Program-made: the position numbers and the translations under genes | Assembly: GCF_000311985.1 (NCBI RefSeq) | Contig: NZ_HE978585.1 | Coordinates: forward strand, 342,346 to 406,345 | Source of the DNA: Kallipyga massiliensis ph2 | GTDB lineage: Bacteria > Bacillota > Clostridia > Tissierellales > Peptoniphilaceae | Reading direction: 5' to 3' | Length of the DNA: 64,000 bases | The notes under the pieces: model-generated | Database searches by the model: none | What the model saw: only the letters and a program-made list of their open reading frames with translations | Told to the model about the DNA's origin: nothing | Shown here: piece by piece, positions 8,787-16,898 of the stretch | How the letters are laid out: each line of letters starts with the position of its first letter | Numbering within the stretch: the first letter of the stretch is position 1

Positions 8787-10523
8787 TTAATTTGCGAATC
8801 TCCAGCTTTCCGCCTTGCTTCTCGATTCGATAAGATCTCGATAAAGACCTCCTTGCAGCATCAATTCATCATGTGTGCCGCACTGCTCAATCCCTGCTTT
8901 GTTCAGTACCAAAATCCGGTTTGCATTACGGATCGTCTTCAAGCGGTGTGCGATCATGATGACGGTTTTGTTTTGAGTAAGGGCTTCAATGGCTGCTTTC
9001 AGCTTATCTTCGTTTTCCGGATCAACATTTGCAGTAGCTTCGTCAAAGATGATAATCGGTGCATCTTTCAGCATTGCTCTGGCAATGGAGATGCGCTGTT
9101 TTTCACCGCCGGAAAGACTTGTTCCACCTTCTCCGATCATGCTCTGATAGCCATCGGGCAAGGCGGAAATAAAGTCATGGCACTGGGCCTTTTTTGCCGC
9201 CGCAATCACATCATCGCGGGTGGCATTTGGGCATCCGAATTTAATGTTGTTTTCAATCGTGTCGGCAAAAAGATAGACATCTTGGAAGACCATCGAAATA
9301 TGATTCATGAGATTTTCGAGGGAGTAATCTTTTATGTTCTTTCCTCCAAGGCGAATCTCTCCTGAATTGACATCCCAAAAGCGAGAGATCAAATTGCAAA
9401 AAGTTGTTTTTCCTGAACCAGACGGCCCTACGATAGCCGTCATTGATCTTTCGGGGATATAGCAAGACACATTATTTAAGATTGGCTTTTCGCCATAGGC
9501 AAAGGAAACATTTTTAAATTCAATATCGTGTTGCTGAAGTGCATCATTGATATGACCTTCCGGCATATCTTGCATTTGATTGACGTAATCATAAGAATCC
9601 ATCGCGTTGTCAATGGTTCTAAGCATGGCCATAGCACTACCAGAAGCCAATAAACTGTTAAAAATCACAAAACTGGCAACCAGCGTCATGATGGTATAGT
9701 CCAAAGAAAGCTCTCCCGAAAAGTAGCATGAAAGTGCTGTGGCAATCATAACCGAAATCGTGATCGCAATGATGATTTTCTGCAGTACCGTGTAAGGTGT
9801 AACGGCCTTTTCAAGGCTCAACGTCGATTTTTTTGTTTCTTCAAAACTTTGATCCAGCTTGTTGTTATTTTGTCCGCCCAAGTTGTAGGACTTGATGATC
9901 TGCATACCTTGCAAGGTTGCCAGCACTTCTTTCGTGAGATCGTTTTGTACAACAGAAACTCGATCCGAACTCTTTTTAGATCTTTGCTGCATTAAAGCGG
10001 CCGCCGCCAAGAAAATCAAAGACCCAGCGATAGCAATGAGTGCAATTTTCCAATGCAGCATAAAAAGAGACAGGATAAATACCACGGTTACAAGTAGACC
10101 GCCGAATACCATAATAAAAAGTGTGGGCACCCAAGTTTCGAGACTGTCCAACTTTGTCGTCGCAATGGCCGTTAAATTTCCTAAGCTAAAATCATTGAAA
10201 AAGCCCATTGGCACTTTTTTGATTTTTTCTCCCATAGCGATACGCTTATTTGCGGCTGTAAAATAGCCGGCATGCGTTTGCTTAAGCATGGAATTTTTCT
10301 TAGAAATAATGATGCCCAGTAAGGAAAGCAATAAGAATGCGCTGCACATACCAATCGTCTGCCACGTAATTTCCTGCTTTATAATCGCCGCAATGACCAA
10401 ATAGATGGCCATAAATTGAAAAACGTTAAAAATCGCGCCCAAAAAACTCCAGATCACCGAGGAGCGAATCATTCCTTGCTCACGCTCTGCAAATTTCCAT
10501 AACTTCTTAAATGTATTAATCAT
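8787..10523 (-). CDS. ABC transporter, fused permease-ATPase (half-transporter B)
   Basis: 578 residues from ATG (AGGTGA upstream). An N-terminal six-helix exporter-type domain (about 20-300) is followed by an ATPase with GPSGSGKTT, LSGGEKQRISIARAML, IIIFDEATANVD and AHRLKTI. It overlaps the end of the partner ABC gene by eight bases, so the two probably form a heterodimer. The ECF genes directly downstream in the same operon suggest a shared substrate. Type IV exporter-fold pairs such as IrtAB and YbtPQ import siderophores, so an import role is possible here despite the exporter fold (inference). Confidence 0.87.
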   Translation of the reverse strand: MINTFKKLWKFAEREQGMIRSSVIWSFLGAIFNVFQFMAIYLVIAAIIKQEITWQTIGMCSAFLLLSLLGIIISKKNSMLKQTHAGYFTAANKRIAMGEKIKKVPMGFFNDFSLGNLTAIATTKLDSLETWVPTLFIMVFGGLLVTVVFILSLFMLHWKIALIAIAGSLIFLAAAALMQQRSKKSSDRVSVVQNDLTKEVLATLQGMQIIKSYNLGGQNNNKLDQSFEETKKSTLSLEKAVTPYTVLQKIIIAITISVMIATALSCYFSGELSLDYTIMTLVASFVIFNSLLASGSAMAMLRTIDNAMDSYDYVNQMQDMPEGHINDALQQHDIEFKNVSFAYGEKPILNNVSCYIPERSMTAIVGPSGSGKTTFCNLISRFWDVNSGEIRLGGKNIKDYSLENLMNHISMVFQDVYLFADTIENNIKFGCPNATRDDVIAAAKKAQCHDFISALPDGYQSMIGEGGTSLSGGEKQRISIARAMLKDAPIIIFDEATANVDPENEDKLKAAIEALTQNKTVIMIAHRLKTIRNANRILVLNKAGIEQCGTHDELMLQGGLYRDLIESRSKAESWRFAN

Positions 10524-12234
10524 TTTCTTCACCTCGCATGGCCGCACTCCACAATTCTTGGTAAACCGGAGAATCTTTTAATAGTTCATCGTGTGTTCCG
10601 TGATTTTCAACATGTCCATCATGGATTACAAATATTTGATCCACATCTGCAATGGTTTTCAGTCGATGGGCGATAATAATGAGTGTTTTGCCTTTTACCA
10701 ATGTGGCGATGGCATCTTGCAAAATAGCTTCATTTTCTGGATCGATATAGGAAGTGGCTTCATCCAAAATTACAATCGGTGCATCTTTGAGCATGGCGCG
10801 TGCAATAGAGATGCGCTGGCGCTCTCCGCCGGAGAGATGCCCGCCACCTTCTCCGGCAACCGTTTCATAGCCTTGTGAGAGCTTCATAATGAAATCGTGG
10901 CAGCCCGATTTTTTAGCGATTTCTATAATTTCCTCATCCGTTGCATCTTTTTTGCCGATGCGAATATTATCTTTGATGGAAATATCAAACAAATAATTGT
11001 CTTGAGATACATAAGAAATAGCATCCGAAAGCTGTTCTAAAGGCATATCCTTGAGAGCTATGCCACCAATTGTTATGGTGCCACTATCGGTATCCCAAAA
11101 TCCGGCGAGGAGCTTTGCAACGGTCGATTTCCCTGAGCCAGAATACCCGACGAGTGCATTGACACTACCTTCATTGATGTGCAGATTGACATCCTTGATA
11201 ACCTGTTTGTTGTCATCGTAAGAGAAATTCACGTGATCGAAAGTGATGTCATAGCGTGAAATGTTTTGTGTACCGGTTGCGTGGGATAACTCTTTTGAGT
11301 TGAGAACTTTTTCAATCTCACCGGCAATGGTTTTGATGCGACCCATATCGTCCTCATAAGACATCACCTGCATGATATTTGAGATTGTGCCAAACGATAA
11401 AATAATCAACATCAAAAGATGAGCGCCGCTTAGGCTACCTTGCATACAGAAGAAAAGGCCAAACGGAATGATGGTTAAAATACCCATCGGTGCAAGCGAC
11501 ATGCTCACCGCATAATCGTTGTTGTTCAAGCCCATCCACTTGCAGTAATAATCTGCTTTGGCATAAACATTATCGCTGTATTTTTTATAGGATGTATCGC
11601 CTTGATTAAAAGACTTAATGACCTCAATGCCGTTGATATATTCCACAATCGAGTTGTTCATGTCTTGACCAATTTTGACTGCTTTGGGAAACATTTTAGG
11701 CATGCGCTTCATCGGGCCGGCCATAAAAAACATGCCGATCACAAGAGGAACCAGTGCCAAGAGCGAAACGCGCCAATCGAGTACAAACATGTAAACAAGA
11801 AGTAAAACCGGGCCAACAATATTAGCGGTCATTTCAGGAATCAGGTGAGCCAGGGTTGTCTCCATGCTGTCAACTTGATTCACGATGACATCTTTTAGCT
11901 TTCCTGTGCTTAAATTCAAAATGTTTCCTAACGGCATTTTGAAAAGTTTGTCCATGATATCTCGCCTGATTTCACACAAAGCACCATAGGTCGCCGTATG
12001 AGAAATCGTGGTGGAAATACCCATAAAAACTTCTTTTGCGCACAGCAGCGCGAGAATACTGAGGACTCCTTTAGTATAAAAAGCAAAATCTGTATTCCCT
12101 GCAATGAGGGCAATGATCATTTTGCTCAAGAGCACATAGGTAAAAAGTCCTGCCAGTACACCCAAAACGGCAAAAAGAACCGAGAAAAAGTAGCCGGTCT
12201 TATTTTTGGCGATGTACTTTTTCAATAAGTTCAT
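10516..12234 (-). CDS. ABC transporter, fused permease-ATPase (half-transporter A)
   Basis: 572 residues when started at the ATG (MNLLKKYIAKN) behind AAGGAGG; upstream codons in the same frame overlap the TetR gene and look non-coding. The transmembrane domain spans about 15-300 and is followed by an ATPase with GYSGSGKST, LSGGERQRISIARAML, IVILDEATSYID and AHRLKTI. It is the first transporter gene after the regulator and pairs with the next ABC gene. Paralogues with the same order relative to a TetR gene lie at 28.2-30.0 and 26.5-28.2 kb, but without ECF genes. Confidence 0.87.
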   Translation of the reverse strand: MNLLKKYIAKNKTGYFFSVLFAVLGVLAGLFTYVLLSKMIIALIAGNTDFAFYTKGVLSILALLCAKEVFMGISTTISHTATYGALCEIRRDIMDKLFKMPLGNILNLSTGKLKDVIVNQVDSMETTLAHLIPEMTANIVGPVLLLVYMFVLDWRVSLLALVPLVIGMFFMAGPMKRMPKMFPKAVKIGQDMNNSIVEYINGIEVIKSFNQGDTSYKKYSDNVYAKADYYCKWMGLNNNDYAVSMSLAPMGILTIIPFGLFFCMQGSLSGAHLLMLIILSFGTISNIMQVMSYEDDMGRIKTIAGEIEKVLNSKELSHATGTQNISRYDITFDHVNFSYDDNKQVIKDVNLHINEGSVNALVGYSGSGKSTVAKLLAGFWDTDSGTITIGGIALKDMPLEQLSDAISYVSQDNYLFDISIKDNIRIGKKDATDEEIIEIAKKSGCHDFIMKLSQGYETVAGEGGGHLSGGERQRISIARAMLKDAPIVILDEATSYIDPENEAILQDAIATLVKGKTLIIIAHRLKTIADVDQIFVIHDGHVENHGTHDELLKDSPVYQELWSAAMRGEEND

Positions 12235-12307
12235 ATCAAAAAACCTCCTTAGTAAATGAATGAAATGCTGAAATTGATGGAAGATTTTAGAGTCCGGAAA
12301 CTTCCGC

Positions 12308-12901
12308 TTACTGAGAAGTCGAACGAGTAAAATAACCTTCAAGCATGGATACCAAGTGCTGTCTGTTCTTTAGAAAATTTTCACGCGTATCTAAAATTTC
12401 ACAGGATAACAAGCTTGCATTGATGAGATTCGTTACAAATTCATAGTCATCATCAGTAAGCAATCCGCAGTCGTACCCATTCATAAAATGCTTAAAGTAA
12501 GTAATCGAATCCCTCTTGAGTTTTTCATATAATGCGTTAAGCTGTTCATTTTTCTTAATCTCACCAAGAAACATGACATAGATAGGCGTAAAAGGATTAT
12601 TCGCCAACATTTTATCGACGACAACTTCAGCCAAGATATGTGGTGTAAGCTTGTTCCCCATATGTTGAACCGTGTTTGTTACCGTCGCTTCACGCATCCT
12701 GCTTCCTCTGTCCATAATGTCGTAGAGGATTTCTGCCGTATTTTTGTAGTAGTAGTATAATCCGCCGGCTGATAAACCGGATTTTTCACGAACATCATCC
12801 ATTGTCGTATTGTTAAAGCCCTTAGAAGAAAAGAGTGCCATAGCAGCCTTTTGAATGTCTTCCTTACGCATTTCCGGATCTAATCGTTCTCTGACCATCA
12901 T
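12308..12901 (-). CDS. TetR-family regulator of the ABC/ECF operon
   Basis: About 197 residues from the ATG behind AAGGAGAGGGG (a second ATG follows directly). The N-terminal HTH (about residues 10-58) reads KEDIQKAAMALFSSKGF, TTMDDVREKSGLSAGGLYYYYKN, the classic TetR pattern; the rest is a divergent helical ligand-binding domain. It is the promoter-proximal gene, 73 bases ahead of the first ABC gene. Two inverted repeats stand just upstream, one matching palindromes at the second TetR module, so autorepression and repression of the transporter operon are expected. The ligand is unknown. Confidence 0.9.
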   Translation of the reverse strand: MMVRERLDPEMRKEDIQKAAMALFSSKGFNNTTMDDVREKSGLSAGGLYYYYKNTAEILYDIMDRGSRMREATVTNTVQHMGNKLTPHILAEVVVDKMLANNPFTPIYVMFLGEIKKNEQLNALYEKLKRDSITYFKHFMNGYDCGLLTDDDYEFVTNLINASLLSCEILDTRENFLKNRQHLVSMLEGYFTRSTSQ

Positions 12902-12912
12902 TCCCCTCTCCT

Positions 12913-12932
12913 TACCGAGATTATTCTCGGTA
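12913..12932. promoter_or_regulatory. Perfect palindrome upstream of tetR-1
   Basis: TACCGAGA-N4-TCTCGGTA, eight-base perfect arms, ending 11 bases before the tetR start and just before its ribosome binding site. It could be an operator or a leader hairpin. It does not occur at the second tetR. Confidence 0.4.
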
Positions 12933-12937
12933 AATAG

Positions 12938-12959
12938 CAAGTTATCATAGACTAACTTG
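12938..12959. promoter_or_regulatory. TetR operator candidate, module 1, over the promoter
   Basis: Inverted repeat CAAGTTA-N8-TAACTTG. Its inner 16 bases read GTTATCATAGACTAAC, or GTTAGTCTATGATAAC on the minus strand. A minus-strand TTGACA lies immediately upstream with TAACTT 17 bases later, so the palindrome lies between and partly over the promoter elements. The inner 16 bases differ at only two positions from the palindrome at 33081-33096. Confidence 0.55.
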
Positions 12960-12967
12960 TTTGTCAA

Positions 12968-13296
12968 GAATTTTATGCGGTAATGGCAATTCGCCTAATA
13001 TTGCATAAAAAAGAACCCTGCCAGATAGAACAAGATTCTTGTAACGCGTAATGCCTCTTAGTTTAATTTTAGGATGAACATCGCTGTGAGCTTATTAATT
13101 TTCGTACCACATACTAAATTTTCGTACCCCTTAGTATTAGGTTCGTACCCTAAGCGGCGATGCCGTTAAAATGTATCAAATATGGTGTTTTGTTCTCGTA
13201 TAGCTATATCAATGTATTTAGAGCCTAATTCTAATTCACTTCAGGTGGGTTGTTAACTAAAATAGACTTAACCTATTTCCATATATAGAGTTAGAT
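12968..13296. other. Intergenic, AT-rich, three TTCGTACC repeats
   Basis: No open frame worth calling. TTTTCGTACC occurs twice and GTTCGTACC once between about 13090 and 13150, spaced about 20-24 bases apart in direct orientation. I cannot assign the repeats to an IS end. The stretch separates the TetR operon from the small accessory genes. Confidence 0.4.
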
Positions 13297-13803
13297 CTAA
13301 AGCTTTAAATTCATATAATCAACATCAATGAGTTCATTATCTATCTCATAATATCCTTCAAAGGTTCCAATCTTTTCAAATCCAAATTTTTTATATAAGT
13401 GAATAGCCGCTTCGTTGTCACTTCTAACTCCTAAAGAAATTATTTTAGCTTTTGCTTCTTCTTTACCGAATTTTATTAAGTTTTCCATGAATGAAGTAGC
13501 TATTCCTTGATTCCAATATGCTCTCTGAACACATAAACCGATACTACCTCGATGAGATAATCGCTTTATATTTGAAGTCGTATAATTTGCTGTACCAACA
13601 ATCTTGTTATCAACTTCTGCAACAAATAATATTTGGTTATGACTTTTTAATAAATTTTCTAAAAACAACGTTTCTTGCTTCAGAGTAAAACTAAATCCTT
13701 CTTCTCCATAGCTTAAATTATCTGTTTCGCCTCCACAAATTTTTGTGTGTAATAAAATTTGTTCAGCATCTTTTGGAAGTGCTTCCCTTATTTTAAAATC
13801 CAT
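13297..13803 (-). CDS. GNAT-family N-acetyltransferase
   Basis: 168 residues from the ATG preceded by GGAGG at five bases. Features of the acetyl-CoA fold: beta strand ILFVAEVDNKIVGTANY, then SIGLCVQRAYWNQGIATSFMENLIKFG with a pyrophosphate-binding Q-x-x-G-x-A-like loop, and VRSDNEAAIHLYKKFGFEKIG. The acceptor is unknown; ribosomal-protein or small-molecule acetylation are both possible. It is a single gene with no close partner. Confidence 0.85.
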   Translation of the reverse strand: MDFKIREALPKDAEQILLHTKICGGETDNLSYGEEGFSFTLKQETLFLENLLKSHNQILFVAEVDNKIVGTANYTTSNIKRLSHRGSIGLCVQRAYWNQGIATSFMENLIKFGKEEAKAKIISLGVRSDNEAAIHLYKKFGFEKIGTFEGYYEIDNELIDVDYMNLKL

Positions 13804-13886
13804 TTTTACCTCCAATCTATTGTTTTATTTTTTTAGTAGCGGGCGTGAACCCCAGTATCCATCGTTACTATCTGCCGTTGTCATAA

Positions 13887-14114
13887 TTATGACACGAGAC
13901 CCACACGATAAATCAGCAACCAGTCCGGCTTAATATGACATTCTCGAAATACGGCATACTTGCCGGTTAAGGCGTGATCCTTGTTGTGCTCAGGAAGCAC
14001 TTTTTCTTGAGCCAGCAAATCCACGACATCATTGAGCAGATGAAGATCAAGTCCTCTTTTTTGGGCAAGCTTCAAATCTTTCTTGAAGCGTTTGGATAGG
14101 ATGACTTTAAGCAT
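13887..14114 (-). pseudogene. YafQ/RelE-type toxin, C-terminally truncated copy
   Basis: About 75 residues from MLKVILSK. It is nearly identical to the intact 92-residue toxin at 33262-33540 but leaves the homologous frame after LLIYRV, where the duplication ends, and finishes GLVS. The missing 21 residues contain the HADLF region, which holds a catalytic histidine in YafQ-like RNases, so the copy is probably inactive. Its start overlaps the antitoxin stop by eight bases as in the intact pair. The conserved HIKPDWLLIYR core (His, Asp, Trp) is still present. Confidence 0.8.
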
Positions 14115-14385
14115 TGAGTACCTCGTTAAGTGCATCCGAACAAGAATCGTAACGCTTGTAGTTCTTAGGATTCGCTTTCATCTCGTCGTACTCATCAAGC
14201 GCTGCAATAGTTTCATCGTTTGGCATATCGCGCTTAATGGCGAACGGAATCGCCTGCTCCCTAACCGATTGTTTTAGAAAAATGGTTACTGCCGTTGTGA
14301 GATCCATACCGAGATCTTTAAATAAAGCTTGAGACTCTTTCTTAAGAACCGGATCAAGGTTGATATTTGTACTTACTTTAGCCAT
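14107..14385 (-). CDS. RelB/DinJ-type antitoxin (copy 1)
   Basis: 92 residues: N-terminal ribbon-helix-helix (MAKVSTNINLDPVLKKESQALFKDLGMDLTTAVTIFLKQ) and a disordered toxin-neutralising tail. It differs from copy 2 at 33533 by only a few residues (TIAAL/TTAAL, DEMK/DDMK, DSCS/DSFS). AGGTGA precedes the ATG, with a TATGAT-like -10 further up. An inverted repeat ATATGC-N7-GCATAT at 14446-14464 is a candidate autoregulatory operator. It sits beside a truncated toxin, so it may survive as a neutralising antitoxin for the intact toxin 19 kb away (inference). Confidence 0.85.
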   Translation of the reverse strand: MAKVSTNINLDPVLKKESQALFKDLGMDLTTAVTIFLKQSVREQAIPFAIKRDMPNDETIAALDEYDEMKANPKNYKRYDSCSDALNEVLNA

Positions 14386-14605
14386 GAATCAATCACCTGC
14401 CTTTCATAAATATCATAATAGTGAAAAGGCAAAAAATCAATAGATATATGCGTGATAGGCATATAACACGCCATTTTATATGTCTTTGGAGGGGCGGATC
14501 AAATCTTATCATCAAGAAAGCAAGACATTAACATCTCAATTCTAAAGCGGCGCTTTGTTCTTCTTGGAAATCTTCGGAGACACGATACCGAATAGACCAA
14601 ATATC

Positions 14606-15064
14606 CTAATGTAAATGTTGTATAAAAAATGGAAATTCACAAAGCTTGGCAGATTGAAAACTATCGTAAAAGTCACATGCATTTTTATTTGTAGCTCTTA
14701 TTAATCGAATTTCATCAACATTATGGTTAATGCAATCTTTAATCATTTCATTAAACAGCTTTTTTGCTATCCCTTTATTTCTATTCTTTGGTAATACATA
14801 TAGCCAGTCGACATAGCATATTCTATATCCATCCTGAAAACATGAATAAAAATGATATTCTATTCTTCCAACCACTCTATCTTCATCCATAGCCAATATT
14901 GAAGTGCTTCTTTTTGCTAATTCATCATCTAATCTTTCACAAAGTTCTTCTTCATTTATATCAGAGGAACACATAAGTTCTGGTTCCAATCTAGTAGCCA
15001 ATAATAAATAATCAAAATACTAACTGAAATTATCTCTGTTTAGTTTTTCAAAAGTATATTCCAT
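14606..15064 (-). pseudogene. GNAT acetyltransferase broken by a nonsense codon (copy 1)
   Basis: The frame corresponds to the intact 152-residue gene at 34032-34490. Here codon 15 (AAG in the other copy, in NFSKYF) is TAG, leaving a downstream open stretch of about 131 residues that begins MATRLEPELM. Acetyl-CoA motif region RICYVDWLYVLPKNRNKGIAKKLFNEM is retained. Re-initiation could make a protein lacking the first strand, but loss of function is more likely. Confidence 0.8.
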
Positions 15065-15126
15065 AACTCACCTCCAAAATGGTGTTATCAAATTATGGGA
15101 AATGATAATTTTTATTAATTTCACTA

Positions 15127-15981
15127 TCATTTCTTCATCTTGGATCCAAATAAGGTTAATGCATTATCTCTGCAGATTTTTTCGATTTCGTCTCGATCAA
15201 AATCCATTTTATCTAATATTTCAAAATACTTGTCATAAATATCATTGGGGCTCAATACTCTATTATCGGGATAATCACTAGCAAAGATAACTTTATCAAT
15301 CCCATATGCACGTATTATTTCGTTAGTTTTTATTAAACCGTACCTATTAACTAAATCAGTTAGTATTGCTGATATATTCACATAGACATCTGTCCCTATT
15401 AGTTCATTAAATTGGAAACCTCCCATATGAGCAATGGAAACCCTTACCTTAGGATACTTTTCTACCATTTTTTTAATCCGAACTGGAGAGCAAACATCAT
15501 CTTTTACGCTTTCTCTTGGATAGGAATGTATTTCAATAGGAATGTGATTTGCTTGAGCATATTCGAATATCTTCTCATTATAGGAGCCATCAATGGGATA
15601 CCCAGTATTTGTTGGATGAAGTTTAATACCAATAAAGCTCTCATATGTAAATATTCGATCAAATTCTTGAAGTGTCTCATGTATATCTTTATTAATATCA
15701 ATATCAGCAAAGCAATAAAGAACCCCCGGATATTGACTTGCTATTTTCAATAAATTATCATGGACAGCTTCCACTGTAAAACTCATTGAAAGCATGTATG
15801 GGTCATTAAATGGCATAATGAATGCTTTTTCAATACTGTACATCTTCATCATAGACATGTACTCTTTCACTGAGCCATTCACAATAAACTTTCCGTCAAA
15901 ATCGCGATTTGCTTGAATGACATCGTCGGGAATCAAATGGATATGCGCATCTATCTTGGAAATATTTTTCGTACTATACAT
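15127..15981 (-). CDS. Amidohydrolase-2 family metal-dependent hydrolase
   Basis: 284 residues from MYSTKN (GAGG seven bases upstream; an ATG four codons earlier is possible). It shows a TIM-barrel amidohydrolase pattern: metal-binding KIDAHIHL near the N-terminus, FIGIKLHP with a conserved His in the middle, EIHSYP, VSIAHMGG and the C-terminal Asp in IFASDYPDNR. The family (PF04909) includes decarboxylases and lactonases; the substrate cannot be inferred. It stands alone between the duplicated segment and the repeat-rich region. Confidence 0.85.
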   Translation of the reverse strand: MYSTKNISKIDAHIHLIPDDVIQANRDFDGKFIVNGSVKEYMSMMKMYSIEKAFIMPFNDPYMLSMSFTVEAVHDNLLKIASQYPGVLYCFADIDINKDIHETLQEFDRIFTYESFIGIKLHPTNTGYPIDGSYNEKIFEYAQANHIPIEIHSYPRESVKDDVCSPVRIKKMVEKYPKVRVSIAHMGGFQFNELIGTDVYVNISAILTDLVNRYGLIKTNEIIRAYGIDKVIFASDYPDNRVLSPNDIYDKYFEILDKMDFDRDEIEKICRDNALTLFGSKMKK

Positions 15982-16065
15982 AACTATCCTCATTTAATAT
16001 TTAAAAAAGCGGCATATCTTAGATAAATTCATTCTAAAATAACTCGTTTCGTTATTGGATGACCT

Positions 16066-16101
16066 TCAGCTCTCCCATGACATCAGACAGAGCGTCTCCG
16101 C
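16066..16101 (-). repeat. rlmD 3'-end scar (AETLCLMSWES*)
   Basis: On the minus strand the bases encode AETLCLMSWES followed by a stop, like the C-terminal motif of RlmD/RumA methylases. It is preceded by a GC-rich GCGGAAAACCGCCAACGGC arm. Leftmost scar recognised. Confidence 0.55.
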
Positions 16102-16118
16102 CGTTGGCGGTTTTCCGC

Positions 16119-16160
16119 CTACCCTTCCCTCCGCGGATCTCGTCCCATCAAAGTTAGGGC
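16119..16160 (-). repeat. rlmD 3'-end scar, degenerate (ALTLMGRDPRREG*)
   Basis: Encodes ALTLMGRDPRREG plus stop on the minus strand. It is related to the HVGALTLMVREPRTAG* scar at 26434 and, like it, abuts a hairpin-repeat array. Confidence 0.5.
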
Positions 16161-16176
16161 CTTATCTTGGGCATAT

Positions 16177-16491
16177 CGTGGTGGTTTGGCTTTTTTTGGT
16201 AAATCAACACTATGCTTTTCCCGCCTCATTAGTGTTGGTTTGGCGTTTTTGGCGAATCAACACTATGCTTTTCCCACCTCAATAGTGTTAGTTTAGCGTT
16301 TTTTGACGAATCACCACTACCTTTGGGAGTAGTTTAGAGCAAAAAATAGTGTTGGTTGGCTGATTTTTCAAAACCAACACTACTCTAGGCTCGAAAACAA
16401 TAGTGGTGGTTTGGCTGTTTTTCCCAAACCAACACGACTATCCCCCAAAAACACGAGTGGTGGTTTGCCATATTTCCCAAAACAAACACTA
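16177..16491. repeat. Hairpin-repeat array 1 (six palindromic units)
   Basis: Six imperfect palindromes of about 35 bases, each starting near AGTGTTGGTTT or AGTGGTGGTTT and ending near AAACCAACACT, are separated by spacers of 17-28 bases. The loop side is T-rich on the plus strand. Spacers such as TGCTTTTCCC...CTCAAT and CTCTAGGCTCGAAAACAAT recur in array 2, so the two arrays are homologous as wholes. No gene lies in 15982-16898. Confidence 0.85.
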
Positions 16492-16545
16492 CATCGGACC
16501 GCCTACCCTCTGCGGAGCTCGCACCATCAAAGTTAGGGCTTCCGC
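16489..16545 (-). repeat. rlmD 3'-end scar (AEALTLMVRAPQRVGGPM*)
   Basis: Minus-strand frame AEALTLMVRAPQRVGGPM plus stop, preceded by the GC-rich GCGGAAAGCCGCCGACGGC arm. The stop lies at the edge of hairpin array 1. Confidence 0.5.
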
Positions 16546-16573
16546 CGTCGGCGGCTTTCCGCTTAGGCCGTCC

Positions 16574-16609
16574 TCACGAATCTCGCTCCATTAGACAGAC
16601 CGTCTCAGC
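16574..16609 (-). repeat. rlmD 3'-end scar (AETVCLMERDS*)
   Basis: Encodes AETVCLMERDS plus stop on the minus strand and is preceded by GCGGCAAGCCGCCGACGGC, the same arm as other scars. Confidence 0.55.
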
Positions 16610-16702
16610 CGTCGGCGGCTTGCCGCTCAGCCTGCGCTCTGCTTGACTTCGCGGGCCGCCTTGGCATGAGACCTACATCTACTTTCACATCGATTAGCTA
16701 CG

Positions 16703-16738
16703 CTAATCGCGTGAAAGTAGTGTTAGGGCTTCAACATG
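16703..16738 (-). repeat. rlmD 3'-end scar (HVEALTLLSRD*) with variable hairpin
   Basis: Encodes HVEALTLLSRD plus stop, the closest match to the end of the intact rlmD (HVEALTLLVRSFVE*). The surrounding 16663-16738 has the same flanks as 46391-46463 (GGCATGAGACCTACATCT and AGTGTTAGGGCTTCAACATG) around an unrelated inverted repeat (ACTTTCAC...GTGAAAGT, loop TAC). Confidence 0.65.
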
Positions 16739-16739
16739 T

Positions 16740-16850
16740 ATCAAGACTACCCTGATGATAACCATACATCAAGAAATGACTCTTAACGCTCGTTGCATGA
16801 GGGAAGCTGGCAAAAGGAATGTCGTTGAAGGGTGCGAATCGAAGGCTGAT
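16740..16850. repeat. 111-base direct repeat, copy 1
   Basis: Starts ATCAAGACTACCCTGATGAT and is roughly three-quarters identical to 18441-18551 in the same orientation. It lies between an rlmD scar and the 3' end of the next minus-strand gene in both places, so it may be the conserved end of an integrated unit. Confidence 0.6.
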
Positions 16851-16898
16851 TAATTAGCATAATTATTCATATCACTTAGGATTTGCTCGTTGACGACA

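Larger units (their letters stand above)
13901..15066. repeat. Segmental duplication, copy 1 (decayed)
   Basis: 1,166 bases match 33327-34492 in the same orientation at a constant offset of 19,426 with no net indels. The segment holds the toxin 5' part, antitoxin, spacer and GNAT gene. Similarity begins at CCACACGATAAAT on the left and fades just past the GNAT start on the right. This copy has the truncated toxin and a GNAT nonsense codon; the other copy is intact. Confidence 0.9.

Noticed and set aside
13880..13893. GTCATAATTATGAC palindrome as an operator
   Set aside because: Single AT-rich copy inside degenerate sequence near the truncated toxin; no second copy or promoter.
16177..16491. 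CRISPR array
   Set aside because: Period and repeat/spacer lengths superficially fit, but repeats are imperfect palindromes, spacers recur in array 2 and no cas genes are near.
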